This document shows, piece after piece, positions 1 through 7,967 of a stretch of 64,000 bases of DNA. The stretch's first letter is position 1; each line of letters begins with the position of its first letter. This DNA is from Pseudomonas silesiensis (GTDB taxonomy: Bacteria > Pseudomonadota > Gammaproteobacteria > Pseudomonadales > Pseudomonadaceae). The notes beneath the pieces were generated by a model. It was not told the origin of the DNA and ran no database searches. It saw only the letters and a list, made by a program, of their open reading frames with translations. The DNA is taken from contig NZ_CP014870.1 of the NCBI RefSeq assembly GCF_001661075.1, forward strand, positions 3,988,501-4,052,500, written 5' to 3'. A program made the position numbers and the translations under genes.

Positions 1-2067
1 GACCGACGTTTCCATGCCGCCGATCCAGAATGGATAGCCAGGGTTTTTCAGGCTGCCGTCGGCATTACGGTTGGCTTCGCTGCGATCGACCAGGGCCAGG
101 GAACCAATGGCCTGGGCGCCGCCGCTGCCGCCGTGGTGTTCGCCGTCGTCATCCTCCTCGTCATCATCACCACCGGCCACCAGGGTTTCGCCGATTTTCG
201 GCACCACCGCGACCTTGCCCGGCATCGGTGCCATGGCTTTGCCTGGCAACGGCACTACCGCAGGGATCGGTGTACCGGCAACGATCTCGCCATCGGGCAA
301 GGCCCGAGCGCCAGCCGCCGGTTTGCCGCTGCGCAATGCATAAGGTTCGCTGTGGAAACCGTCGTTGCCTTGTTGGGATACTTCGAGTCTGGTGCCTTCT
401 TCAAACACATCGTGCACCCGCCACATGCTCCACATGCCTTGGGCAAAGTGCGGGTAGAAGTGGCAGTGATAAATCGCATCGCCGGCTACGCGGTTGCGGT
501 TGCCCGAACCACCGTTGGCGATTTCATAGGTGTAGCCAGCGCCTGGACCAATGCCCTGGGCGTCCACATAGTCGGAGTTGTCGTCGTTGGGGTTAAACAG
601 CCATTGGTGGCCGTGCAGGTGGAAAATATGCTGCTCGTGGCCGTTGTGGGTGTTGCGGAATTTGACGAAGTCACCGATGTAGCTGTGGTTGACGTTGGAC
701 GGCTCGGATGGGTACAGCGCCATGGTCGCCTTGACCCCGACCTGATCGGCGTTCGGCACCTGACCCGGAAGAATGCCTTCCAGGCCAGTGTTGGCCGGTA
801 CGTCCACCAGCATCGCCACGTCGCCGACGGTGTGGGAGCTGAGGAAAAATTCTTCGTAGGCGCAGGACAGGCAGTCGTGCATCGGCCCGACACCCAGACG
901 GTTGGCCACCACCTCGGCTCCCATGCCGCCGGAGCCGTAGTTGATCATGAACGAGTCGCGGGTCGGCTCCAGCACGTGGGCCATCACCGGGTCTGCCCAG
1001 TACGCGGGAAACGCCTGGGTCGCGGCGGTTTCATCCTGGAACTGCGAAGCGAAATCGCGGAACGGCTCCAGGCGATTGGGGATTGCCGGGTTGCGTTTGC
1101 CGAGGGCTTCCAGCGGGTAGGTCGAAGGCGGGAAGCTGCCATCGGCGTTGCTGCCCATCACGATCGCGTCGCTCTCGCTGGAAATGATTTCGTTGCCGTC
1201 GACCATGTTGATGATCGGCGTGCCGGCCTTGCCTTCACGGACCCACGGTTCGCGTTGCGGGTAACGCGCCTGGTAATCGACGATCGGCTGGCCGGCCGGG
1301 GTGCGGCCGGCGCTGGCCAGGCGCATTTCTTCTTCGGTCAGGGTATTGCGATAACTGCGGCCGCCCTTGGGCACCACCACCACCTGGCCGAACAAGCCGT
1401 TGGCGACGTTGCCCGCATCCCCTTCACCACCGAAGGTCGCGCCGCGGCTGCTGGCGGCGAATGCGCCTTCGCGCTCGGCGTACAAGGTGTAGGAACGGGT
1501 CGCGCCTGGAGGAATCAAGGTATTGGCATTGCGCCCGGTATAAGACGCAATGTCGTCGATGCTGTTGACGGCCTGCATGCCGTTGACCTGGAAGCCGACG
1601 TGCCGGTCCTTGACCTGCTCGTCGACCTTGAAGTTGGGTTCGTTACCGATTTCAACCTCGCCTTCCTCGCCCTCTGCTTCCTCACCGTCTTCGTGCGAAC
1701 CGGGGTTGGCCTGGTAGGCCAGCAGGTTCTGCAGGTTGATGGTCAGGCAGTCACCCGCCGCGACGCGCAGCACCAGCGGCCGCGGACGCTTGTCCGGTCG
1801 CAGCGAGACCTTGCCCGGCACCGCCGCGCCGCCCTGGGCCAGGGACCGGTCATGGTCGTCGACCACGTCGCGGCGCAGGGCGAACATCATGCCGTTGACG
1901 TTCTGCGCACCGAGGCGGTTGAACATCAATGGCTGATCCAGGGCCACGACGTTGGCCACCAGATTGCGTTCGCAGCGCAGCGCCGCCTCGGCCACCCCGA
2001 TGCCCAGCATCGGCGCCACCAACAGCAGCAATTTGAAAAGGGACTGAGCGTTGGGTATGCCGGTCAT
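1..2067 (-). CDS. Multicopper oxidase, candidate secreted Mn(II) oxidase (3' end outside window)
   Basis: The reading frame is open from ATG at 2067 to the window edge (689 codons visible). Residues 1-28 look like a Sec signal peptide ending in AEA. HLHGHQW (residues 483-489) and HCHFYPHFAQGMW (534-546) are typical multicopper-oxidase copper ligands, the second carrying the HCH electron-transfer signature. Acidic stretches lie near residues 120-140 and an Asp/Glu/His-rich one near 630-651. The usual early HxHG pair is not visible, so the copper sites may be permuted as in MnxG/McoA-type Mn oxidases; the missing end may hold more ligands. GAGG stands 8 nt before the ATG, and a sigma-54-like promoter lies at 2121-2140. 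The neighbouring lytic transglycosylase and GspG/GspF genes fit an exported enzyme. Being a multicopper oxidase is clear; manganese as substrate is inferred. Confidence 0.85.
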   Translation of the reverse strand, partial: MTGIPNAQSLFKLLLLVAPMLGIGVAEAALRCERNLVANVVALDQPLMFNRLGAQNVNGMMFALRRDVVDDHDRSLAQGGAAVPGKVSLRPDKRPRPLVLRVAAGDCLTINLQNLLAYQANPGSHEDGEEAEGEEGEVEIGNEPNFKVDEQVKDRHVGFQVNGMQAVNSIDDIASYTGRNANTLIPPGATRSYTLYAEREGAFAASSRGATFGGEGDAGNVANGLFGQVVVVPKGGRSYRNTLTEEEMRLASAGRTPAGQPIVDYQARYPQREPWVREGKAGTPIINMVDGNEIISSESDAIVMGSNADGSFPPSTYPLEALGKRNPAIPNRLEPFRDFASQFQDETAATQAFPAYWADPVMAHVLEPTRDSFMINYGSGGMGAEVVANRLGVGPMHDCLSCAYEEFFLSSHTVGDVAMLVDVPANTGLEGILPGQVPNADQVGVKATMALYPSEPSNVNHSYIGDFVKFRNTHNGHEQHIFHLHGHQWLFNPNDDNSDYVDAQGIGPGAGYTYEIANGGSGNRNRVAGDAIYHCHFYPHFAQGMWSMWRVHDVFEEGTRLEVSQQGNDGFHSEPYALRSGKPAAGARALPDGEIVAGTPIPAVVPLPGKAMAPMPGKVAVVPKIGETLVAGGDDDEEDDDGEHHGGSGGAQAIGSLALVDRSEANRNADGSLKNPGYPFWIGGMETSV

Positions 2068-2120
2068 GATCACGGGCCTCGCTGTGGGTGCTCACAGGAA
2101 TAATTCTCGACAAATCCCTT

Positions 2121-2140
2121 GGAGCAATCCGCATGCCATA
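2121..2140 (-). promoter_or_regulatory. Sigma-54-type promoter ahead of the multicopper oxidase
   Basis: The minus strand reads TGGCATG-CGGA-TTGCT, with GG and GC separated by exactly 10 bases as in -24/-12 promoters. It ends about 55 bases before the oxidase ATG. GGGG/CCCC palindromes lie 45-140 bases further upstream, where an enhancer-binding protein would bind. Known: in Pseudomonas putida GB-1 Mn oxidation needs sigma-54 and the NtrC-type regulator MnxR. Confidence 0.6.
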
Positions 2141-2185
2141 AAAATTATTGTTTCTAATCAGTAAGTTAGTGTTGTCACTTGAGAA

Positions 2186-2262
2186 TCCGGGGGATATTCC
2201 CCACCCATTCCCCCTTTTACGGGTCGGGCTTTCTTGCCCCACTGTTGGGGAAACTTGCCCCA
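2186..2262. promoter_or_regulatory. Cluster of GGGG/CCCC palindromes (possible enhancer sites)
   Basis: Three near-palindromes occur: GGGGGATATTCCCC (2189-2202), CCCCACTGTTGGGG (2237-2250) and GGGGAAACTTGCCCC (2247-2261). A similar one, GGGGGTATTGCCCC, lies at 2913-2926 between the transglycosylase and gspG. Sharing between both intergenic regions suggests one regulator; its identity is inferred only. Confidence 0.4.
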
Positions 2263-2272
2263 CAGCTGCCGA

Positions 2273-2881
2273 TCACAACGGCGCATCCACGGCCAGGCCC
2301 TGCAAGCGTCGGTACTGGCGCAACACGCTTGGCACATAACGCTGGGTTTCGGCGAACGGCGGGATCACCCCGCCACGGCTGAGCACCGCTTGCGGCCCGG
2401 CGTTGTAGGCCGCCACGGCGAGGCTGATGTCGTTGTCGAAAAGGGTCATCAGGCGCTTGAGATAACGGGCGCCGCCCTGGATGTTGGCCTTGGGGTCGTA
2501 GACATCGGTCACGCCCATTTCCCGGGCGGTATCGGGCATCAGTTGCATCAGCCCGCCGGCGCCCTTGGGCGAGATTGCGCCGGCGTTGTAGCTGGACTCG
2601 GTCTGGATCACGGCGTGCAACAGCGCCGCCGGCAGCTGATTGGCCGTGGCCGCCGCCGAGACCAGCTCGGCGTAGGGTTGCCGGGCAATCATCTGCGGTT
2701 GCCGGTCGATACTGACCTGGGCGGATTCAGGCTCACGAATCACCCGCTCGTAGGTGCGACCGGGACGGTGGACATTGGATAAAACGTAGCTGCCCTTGGC
2801 GTCCACGGACACGAACACATCGGCCTGTGCGACGCCGGTCTGCAGCAGCAGCCCGAGCAGTCCCATGGTGAGTGTTTTCAT
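2273..2881 (-). CDS. Lytic murein transglycosylase (SLT domain)
   Basis: This is a 202-residue periplasmic peptidoglycan lytic transglycosylase. It has a signal peptide (residues 1-19, ending in AQA), a DUF4124-like segment (FVSVDAKGSYVLSN) and a C-terminal SLT domain with catalytic Glu in QTESSYN, then GGLMQLMP and AAYNAG. The ATG at 2881 is preferred over upstream in-frame starts because GGGGAGG precedes it and the signal peptide begins there. It is divergent from gspG. Enzymes of this type open the cell wall for envelope-spanning machines, which fits the adjacent type II secretion genes. A sigma-54-like promoter lies at 2953-2968. Confidence 0.9.
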   Translation of the reverse strand: MKTLTMGLLGLLLQTGVAQADVFVSVDAKGSYVLSNVHRPGRTYERVIREPESAQVSIDRQPQMIARQPYAELVSAAATANQLPAALLHAVIQTESSYNAGAISPKGAGGLMQLMPDTAREMGVTDVYDPKANIQGGARYLKRLMTLFDNDISLAVAAYNAGPQAVLSRGGVIPPFAETQRYVPSVLRQYRRLQGLAVDAPL

Positions 2882-2912
2882 TGTTATGCCTCCCCTGACC
2901 GTCCCCGAAAAA

Positions 2913-2926
2913 TGGGGGTATTGCCC
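2913..2926. promoter_or_regulatory. Palindrome GGGGGTATTGCCCC in the transglycosylase/gspG intergenic region
   Basis: Same design as the palindromes upstream of the multicopper oxidase. It lies about 90 bases upstream of the putative gspG sigma-54 promoter and inside the transglycosylase leader. Confidence 0.35.
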
Positions 2927-2952
2927 CAATGGCCGGTCGTACATCTGCCATA

Positions 2953-2968
2953 CGCAAGCACTGTGCCG
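2953..2968 (-). promoter_or_regulatory. Sigma-54-type promoter ahead of the lytic transglycosylase
   Basis: The minus strand reads CGGCACA-GTGC-TTGCG, close to the TGGCACG-N4-TTGCA consensus and with correct GG-N10-GC spacing. It lies about 72 bases upstream of the ATG at 2881. Confidence 0.5.
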
Positions 2969-3011
2969 GTTGCGTGAAGGCCCGTGATTCGGGGGTTGCA
3001 GCAGGATGCAC

Positions 3012-3027
3012 GGGCATGAGCATGGCA
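3012..3027 (+). promoter_or_regulatory. Possible sigma-54-type promoter ahead of gspG
   Basis: GGGCATG-AGCA-TGGCA keeps the GG-N10-GC spacing but has one mismatch in the -12 TTGC box. It lies 50 bases upstream of the gspG ATG and resembles the TGGCATG form at the oxidase promoter. Confidence 0.35.
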
Positions 3028-3076
3028 ATTGCATAAGTCCTCATGGCGACCCTTCTGCCCACTGTGTGAGGTCATC

Positions 3077-3511
3077 ATGAATCAGCGTCTGTGTAGTACC
3101 CCGCGAACGCAAAGCGGGTTCACCTTGCTCGAACTGTTGGTGGTGCTGGTGGTGCTCGGGCTGTTGGCCGGCATCGTCGCGCCGAAGTATTTCGCCCAGC
3201 TGGGGCGTTCCGAAGTGAAGGTGGCCAAGGCGCAAATCGAAGGCCTGGGCAAGGCCCTGGATCTGTACCGGCTGGAGGTCGGCCATTATCCGTCGACCGA
3301 ACAGGGCTTGCAGGCACTGGTCACCGCGCCGAGCGACGAGACCCGCTGGACCGGTCCTTATTTGCAGAAAAAACTGCCCCAGGATCCGTGGGGCCGCAAC
3401 TACACCTACCGCCACCCCGGCGAGAACGGCGAGTACGACCTGCTGTCCATGGGCAAGGACGGCCAACCCGGCGGCGAAGGCGAAAACGCCGAAGTCACCA
3501 GCTGGCAATGA
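3077..3511 (+). CDS. gspG: Type II secretion major pseudopilin GspG
   Basis: The 144-residue product has a class III prepilin leader: residues 1-14 end in Gly, followed by FTLLELLVVLVVLGLLAG with Glu at mature position +5, as prepilin peptidase needs. The C-terminal part shows GspG hallmarks (YPSTEQGLQAL, GPYLQKKLPQDPWG, YDLLSMGKDGQPGGEGENA) including the calcium-loop region. It would assemble the pseudopilus that pushes folded periplasmic proteins through the outer membrane. TGAGG precedes the ATG. gspF follows after 12 bases. No gspD, E, H-M genes are in the window, so it must work with components coded elsewhere or left of the window. Confidence 0.93.
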   Translation: MNQRLCSTPRTQSGFTLLELLVVLVVLGLLAGIVAPKYFAQLGRSEVKVAKAQIEGLGKALDLYRLEVGHYPSTEQGLQALVTAPSDETRWTGPYLQKKLPQDPWGRNYTYRHPGENGEYDLLSMGKDGQPGGEGENAEVTSWQ

Positions 3512-3523
3512 CGAGGGACGACC

Positions 3524-4711
3524 ATGCGCTTTCACCTCAAGGCCGTGGGCAAGGCTGGCGTGATCTCGATGACAGTCGAGGCTCCGGGCAACAGCGAAGC
3601 CCGTCGCATCGTCGAAGACCAGGGTTATCGGGTCGTCAGTATATCTACCGAGCGCCACTGGCGTTCACTGGGTCTTCGAAAGCGCGAGACGTTCAACCTG
3701 GTGCTGTTCAGCCAGGAGCTGACGACGCTACTCAATGCCGGTCTGCCGTTGATCGATGCGCTGGAAAGCCTGGCGGAAAAAGAGAGCGCGCCACAGGCTC
3801 GCAAGACCTTGAGCGAACTGGTGCGCCTGCTTTATGAAGGCAAGTCGTTCTCCCAGGCGCTGGGCCAACTGTCGGCGGTGTTCCCGCCGCTCTACGTTGC
3901 GCTGGTGCAGTCAAGCGAGAAGACCGGCGCCGTGGGCGATGCCCTGGGTCGCTATGTCAGCTATCGCCAGCGCATGGACGAGGTTCGGCAGAAAATTGTC
4001 AGCGCGTCGATCTACCCCGTGCTGTTGCTGGTGGTGGGCAGCGGCGTGGTGTTGTTTCTGATGGGCTACGTGGTGCCCCGCTTCAGCCTGGTGTTCGAAG
4101 GCCTGGGCTCGAACTTGCCCTGGCTGTCGCAGATCCTGATGAGCGGCGGCATGTTCCTGCACGCCCACCAGGGTGAATTCTTCGGCGCCTTGGCGGCAAT
4201 CGTCGTCGCCCTCGCCTTCCTCCAGCGCCAACCGGCCTTTCGCCGGGGCGTGGACCGGGTCATTGAAAAACTCCCGGCGGTCCATCAACGCATCTTCATG
4301 TACGAACTGGCGCGCTTCTACCGTTCCCTGGGCATCCTGCTGCAAGGCGGCATCCCCCTCGTCACCGCCATGGGCATGGTCCGCGGCCTGCTCACCGTCG
4401 CCTCGCGCACGCGCCTGGACCAGGCCTGCGAACGGGTGCGCGAAGGGCAATCACTGTCGGCCGCGCTGGAGCTCAATCACCTGGTGACGCCAGTGTCCCT
4501 GCGCCTGCTGCGCGCCGGCGAACAGTCCGGCAACCTCGGGCAAATGATGGAACGCAGCGCCGACTTCTACGACGAAGAAATCAGCCGCTGGATCGAATGG
4601 TTCGTGCGGCTGTTCGAACCCCTGCTCATGACCTTTATCGGCCTGCTGATCGGGGTCATCGTGATCTTGATGTATATCCCGATTTTCGAATTGGCTTCGA
4701 GCATTCACTGA
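3524..4711 (+). CDS. gspF: Type II secretion inner-membrane platform protein GspF
   Basis: The 395-residue protein belongs to the GspF/PilC family. It has two related T2SSF domains (about residues 65-190 and 265-390) and three hydrophobic segments (about 165-190, 215-235, 365-390). QELTTLLNAGLPLIDAL and ARFYRSLGILLQGGIPLV are the repeated family signatures. The platform couples the GspE ATPase to pseudopilus growth. GAGGGACG precedes the ATG, and the gene follows gspG after 12 bases. The pair without the other T2SS genes is unusual. Confidence 0.92.
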   Translation: MRFHLKAVGKAGVISMTVEAPGNSEARRIVEDQGYRVVSISTERHWRSLGLRKRETFNLVLFSQELTTLLNAGLPLIDALESLAEKESAPQARKTLSELVRLLYEGKSFSQALGQLSAVFPPLYVALVQSSEKTGAVGDALGRYVSYRQRMDEVRQKIVSASIYPVLLLVVGSGVVLFLMGYVVPRFSLVFEGLGSNLPWLSQILMSGGMFLHAHQGEFFGALAAIVVALAFLQRQPAFRRGVDRVIEKLPAVHQRIFMYELARFYRSLGILLQGGIPLVTAMGMVRGLLTVASRTRLDQACERVREGQSLSAALELNHLVTPVSLRLLRAGEQSGNLGQMMERSADFYDEEISRWIEWFVRLFEPLLMTFIGLLIGVIVILMYIPIFELASSIH

Positions 4712-4739
4712 TACACCCGACAACAAGACGGAGATCGAT

Positions 4740-5243
4740 ATGCACATGAAAAAGCTGTTGCTTGCGGTGGCTATTGGCGCAGTTCTGTCTGCGTCCACCG
4801 TATGGATGCCGGACGGGTTGTCCGGTATATCGAGTGCTCAGGCCAAGGATGGTGGAGGGGGTGGCGGGGGTGGGGGTGGGGGTGGGGGTGGGGGTGGCGG
4901 CGGTGGCGGTGGCGGTGGCGGCAGTGGTGGCGGCGGTGGCCACGGAGGTGGTGGCGGAAGCAGTGGCAGCGGCAATGGCGGTGGCCATGGGGGAAGCGGC
5001 AGCGGCGGCAATAGTGGCGGCAGTCACAGCGGCGGCGACCACAGCGGCAGCGACCATGGCTCGGGGCATGCGGGCAACTCCTCCTCCGGTCGCAGTGGCT
5101 CGCATACCGAACGGGGTGATGATCATGGGGTTCATCGTTCAGGAGAAGTTGGCGATGACCACGGCGTTCATCGTGCCGGCGAAGTTGGCGACGATCACGG
5201 TGTGCATGTCGGTGGCGAGCCAGGCGATGACAAAAGGTCCTGA
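4740..5243 (+). CDS. Secreted Gly-rich protein with DDHGVH repeats, function unknown
   Basis: The 167-residue product starts with a signal peptide (about residues 1-35, ending AQA). It continues with a nearly pure Gly tract, then Gly/Ser/His-rich sequence, and ends with three 12-residue repeats of DDHGVHxxGExG (DNA units of 36 bp, 5118-5225). The Asp/His repeats could bind divalent metal; this is inferred. GGAG stands 8 nt before the first ATG. The gene is 28 bases behind gspF and probably in its operon, so it may be a substrate of the secretion system or a matrix-like partner of the nearby multicopper oxidase. No family is recognised with certainty. Confidence 0.75.
   Translation: MHMKKLLLAVAIGAVLSASTVWMPDGLSGISSAQAKDGGGGGGGGGGGGGGGGGGGGGGGGSGGGGGHGGGGGSSGSGNGGGHGGSGSGGNSGGSHSGGDHSGSDHGSGHAGNSSSGRSGSHTERGDDHGVHRSGEVGDDHGVHRAGEVGDDHGVHVGGEPGDDKRS
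4852..4935. repeat. G-rich hexanucleotide repeat (GGGGGT)n inside the Gly-rich gene
   Basis: About five GGGGGT units followed by GGC/GGT runs. The hexamer keeps the frame, so copy-number change would alter Gly tract length, not phase. The strand has strong G-quadruplex potential. Confidence 0.75.
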
Positions 5244-5273
5244 CACACAGTAATCACATAAGCCCCGCAGCCC

Positions 5274-5373
5274 CCTGTGGGAGCGAGACCGGCTTGCCGG
5301 CGAAAGTGCAGTGTCAGACAACTTCAATGCCGGATGACACTCCGCCTTCGCCGGCAAGCCGGTCTCGCCCACA
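5274..5373. repeat. REPIN (two inverted REPs)
   Basis: CTGTGGGAGCGAGACCGGCTTGCC and its reverse complement face each other around about 50 bases of spacer. It lies between the convergent Gly-rich gene and LysR gene and could also end transcription. Confidence 0.85.
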
Positions 5374-5389
5374 TTGGAAAGAGCTTGTT

Positions 5390-6286
5390 CTATAAAATAT
5401 CGTCAGCCCGATCCAGCCGCTCGCGCAAGAACTCGATCAACGCCCGCACCGGCCTCGACCCTTGTCGATGCTGCGGATACACCGCCGATAACGTCAGCGG
5501 CTCAGGCCGAAAATCGTCCAGCACCGGCACCAGCCTGCCATCCTTCAACGCCGCGCCGACAATGAATGTCGGCAAGTAGGTAATCCCCATCCCGGCAATC
5601 GCTGCATCCTTGAGCAACTCACCGTTGTTGACCCGCATCCGCCCGGTGACGTTGACCGCCAGCGGCTTGCCCTGCCCTGCGAATCGCCATTGCACCTGAC
5701 GACCATGGCCATACGGCAGGCAGTCATGGCTGTGCAAATCTTCGGGCTTGAGCGGCGTACCGCGTTCGGCCAGGTACGCCGGGCTGGCGCAATACACCCG
5801 CTCGATGGAGGCGATGCGTCGGGCGATCAGCGTCGAGTCTTCCAGAATGCCGATGCGCAGGGCCAGGTCGTAGCCCTCGCTGAGAAGGTCCACTGGCCTG
5901 TCGCTCAAGTCGACTTCCACTGTGACGTCGCGGTATCGCTGCAAGAACAGCGGCAGCAGACAGCCCAGGTGCGCCAGTGCGAATGACAACGGCGCACTCA
6001 CGCGAATGGTGCCCCGCGGCTCGGCGGTCTGGCCGGCGATACCCTGCTCGACCTGCTCCACTTCACCGAGCAGGCGCAAGGCCGACTCGTAGTAACTCTG
6101 CCCCAGGGGAGTGACGTCCAGGCGCCGGGTAGACCGGTTGAGCAAACGCACGCCCAGGCGTTCTTCGAGCTGCATCAGCCGCCGGCTGACGAACTGCTTG
6201 GACAGACCCAATTGATCGGCGGCAGCCGTGAAGCTGCCCGAGTCCATGACCTGGCAAAAAATACGCATGTCTTCGAAAGGGTTCAT
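5390..6286 (-). CDS. LysR family transcriptional regulator
   Basis: The 298-residue LTTR starts MNPFEDMRIFCQVMDSGSF and has the N-terminal winged helix (AAADQLGLSKQFVSRRLMQL) and an effector domain beginning near residue 90. It is of the group with an SKQFVSRR recognition helix. ATG 6286 is chosen because family members start there; an upstream in-frame ATG at 6310 is possible. It is divergent from the MscS-type channel gene at 6410, so it may regulate that gene, itself, or distant genes; the ligand is not evident. Confidence 0.88.
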   Translation of the reverse strand: MNPFEDMRIFCQVMDSGSFTAAADQLGLSKQFVSRRLMQLEERLGVRLLNRSTRRLDVTPLGQSYYESALRLLGEVEQVEQGIAGQTAEPRGTIRVSAPLSFALAHLGCLLPLFLQRYRDVTVEVDLSDRPVDLLSEGYDLALRIGILEDSTLIARRIASIERVYCASPAYLAERGTPLKPEDLHSHDCLPYGHGRQVQWRFAGQGKPLAVNVTGRMRVNNGELLKDAAIAGMGITYLPTFIVGAALKDGRLVPVLDDFRPEPLTLSAVYPQHRQGSRPVRALIEFLRERLDRADDIL

Positions 6287-6409
6287 TGTCACGTCCAGGT
6301 TGACAGTCATACCCTTTATAGCCGCTTTTTCCCTTTCCAACACCCTATTAATCTGTGTCACAAAGCACGCTTCACTTGATAAGCAACCCTCTTGCCGCCG
6401 GAGTCTCCC

Positions 6410-7837
6410 ATGTCCTTCCTGCTTGCTCACCTGCTGTCCTGGAGCACCCTGCTGCTGGTGATCGATGCCTTGCTCTGGCACCTCGCCCCGTTCAAACATC
6501 GCGTCCTGCGCGTCGGTGTGCGTCTGGCACTGTTTCTGATATTCAGCGCGCTCATCATCAACGCCGGCGTCAGCCCGTTGCAGGCGCCGGTGTTTGCCGA
6601 TGATCGCGTGTCCCAACTGGGTGCCACGGCGCTGGGGATTCTCTGGTGGCTGTACGCCGCGCGGGTGCTCACCGAAGTCATCGGCCTGGTGCTGATGCGT
6701 CGTATCGGTCACAGCGGCCGCCTGCTGCAGGATGTCATTGGTGCGCTGGTATTTCTGATCGCCATTGTGGCAGCGGCCGGTTATGTGCTGGAGTTGCCGG
6801 TCAAAGGCTTGCTGGCGACGTCCGGGGTGGTGGCGATCGTGGTCGGTCTGGCACTGCAGAGCACGTTGAGCGATGTGTTTTCCGGCATCGTGCTCAACAC
6901 CACCAAGCCCTACCAGGTGGATGACTGGATCATGATCGACGGCGTGGAAGGCAAGGTGCTGGACATCGACTGGCGCGCCACCCACCTGCTGACCAGTGCC
7001 GGCAGCACGGCAGTGGTGCCGAACTCGGTGGCGGCCAAGGCGAAGATCGTCAACCTGAGTCGTCCCAGCAACATGCATGGCGTGTCGATCAGCATTCGGG
7101 TGCCCAACCACATTCGTCCACGTCGGGTGCTCGATGCGCTTGATCGCACGCTGCAGGGCAGCAGCAGTCTGCTGCTCAACCCGGCCCCGAAAGCGGTGCT
7201 CAAGGAAGCCGGCGACAGCATGTCCGAATACGTGGCCAGCGGCTTTATCACCGAGCTGGGCAAAAAAAGCGAAGTGCGCAATCAACTGTTTGACCTGGCC
7301 CATCGGCACCTGGAAGCGGCGGGTATTTCCCGGCAGCTCGATGGCGTGATCGAGCCCTCGACCCGCGCCCGGGCATTGCTCGATGAAGTGAAAGTCTTCC
7401 GTTCCCTGAGCGAAGAGGAACGCGATCAAATGGCTCAGTGCATGGTTGCACAGCAATACGCGGCCGGTCAGGTGGTGCTGGAACTGGGTGAAGTGCCGGA
7501 CAGTCTGATGGTCATCGCCACGGGCGTGGTCAGCGCGACCGTGCCTGATGGCAGCGGGCACGTTGAAGCTGGCCGCATGGGGCCGAGCGAGGTGATGGGC
7601 GAACAGAGCATTCTTGCCGATACGCCGTCACAGGCGACGTTCACTACGTTGACCTCGTGCATCATTTACCGGATCGATAAATCCCTGGCCCGCAGCTGCA
7701 TGGAACAGCGCGCCGAGGTGGGTCGGGCGTTGAACAAGTTGCAGGCGGTGCGGCAGCAGAACAGCCGGTTGGCATTGTTGGCCAAGCCGGTGCCGATCAA
7801 GAAAGGGGGGTTTTTGGGGTGGTTGCACAAGCGTTGA
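6410..7837 (+). CDS. MscS-type mechanosensitive channel with C-terminal cyclic-nucleotide-binding domain
   Basis: The 475-residue inner-membrane protein has four or five N-terminal hydrophobic segments (residues 1-135). The MscS pore helix and beta domain follow (VVAIVVGLALQSTLSDVFSG, then TTKPYQVDDWIMIDGVEGKV, about 135-215). A cNMP-type sensor domain occupies about 325-435 (VKVFRSLSEEERDQMAQCM; GEVPDSLMVIATG). Such fusions are known as bCNG-like channels of the MscS superfamily, often gated by ligand rather than tension. Whether this one binds cAMP or c-di-GMP cannot be read from sequence. GGAG lies 6 nt before the ATG, which is preferred over the ATG 18 bases upstream. Confidence 0.88.
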   Translation: MSFLLAHLLSWSTLLLVIDALLWHLAPFKHRVLRVGVRLALFLIFSALIINAGVSPLQAPVFADDRVSQLGATALGILWWLYAARVLTEVIGLVLMRRIGHSGRLLQDVIGALVFLIAIVAAAGYVLELPVKGLLATSGVVAIVVGLALQSTLSDVFSGIVLNTTKPYQVDDWIMIDGVEGKVLDIDWRATHLLTSAGSTAVVPNSVAAKAKIVNLSRPSNMHGVSISIRVPNHIRPRRVLDALDRTLQGSSSLLLNPAPKAVLKEAGDSMSEYVASGFITELGKKSEVRNQLFDLAHRHLEAAGISRQLDGVIEPSTRARALLDEVKVFRSLSEEERDQMAQCMVAQQYAAGQVVLELGEVPDSLMVIATGVVSATVPDGSGHVEAGRMGPSEVMGEQSILADTPSQATFTTLTSCIIYRIDKSLARSCMEQRAEVGRALNKLQAVRQQNSRLALLAKPVPIKKGGFLGWLHKR

Positions 7838-7858
7838 ATGGCAGGTGCACGCATTCCC

Positions 7859-7952
7859 CTGTAGGAGCTGGCTTGCCAGCGAAAGCGGTGGGTCAGTCGA
7901 CACATGTATTAACTGACATACCGCCTTCGCTGGCAAGCCAGCTCCTACAGGG
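7859..7952. repeat. REPIN
   Basis: CTGTAGGAGCTGGCTTGCCAGCGAA and its reverse complement flank a spacer of about 40 bases. It sits between the convergent channel gene and ycaC. Confidence 0.88.
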
Positions 7953-7967
7953 GTGTGCGTTAACTTC

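Noticed and set aside
133..2103. Long plus-strand open frame of 656 codons opposite the multicopper oxidase
   Set aside because: Its product has low-complexity Val/His/Gly-rich composition without any motif, while the minus strand encodes clear copper-binding motifs and has a ribosome site and promoter. It is a high-GC antisense artefact.
4852..4935. Phase-variable tract
   Set aside because: The unit is a hexamer, so changes keep the reading frame; on/off switching is not expected.
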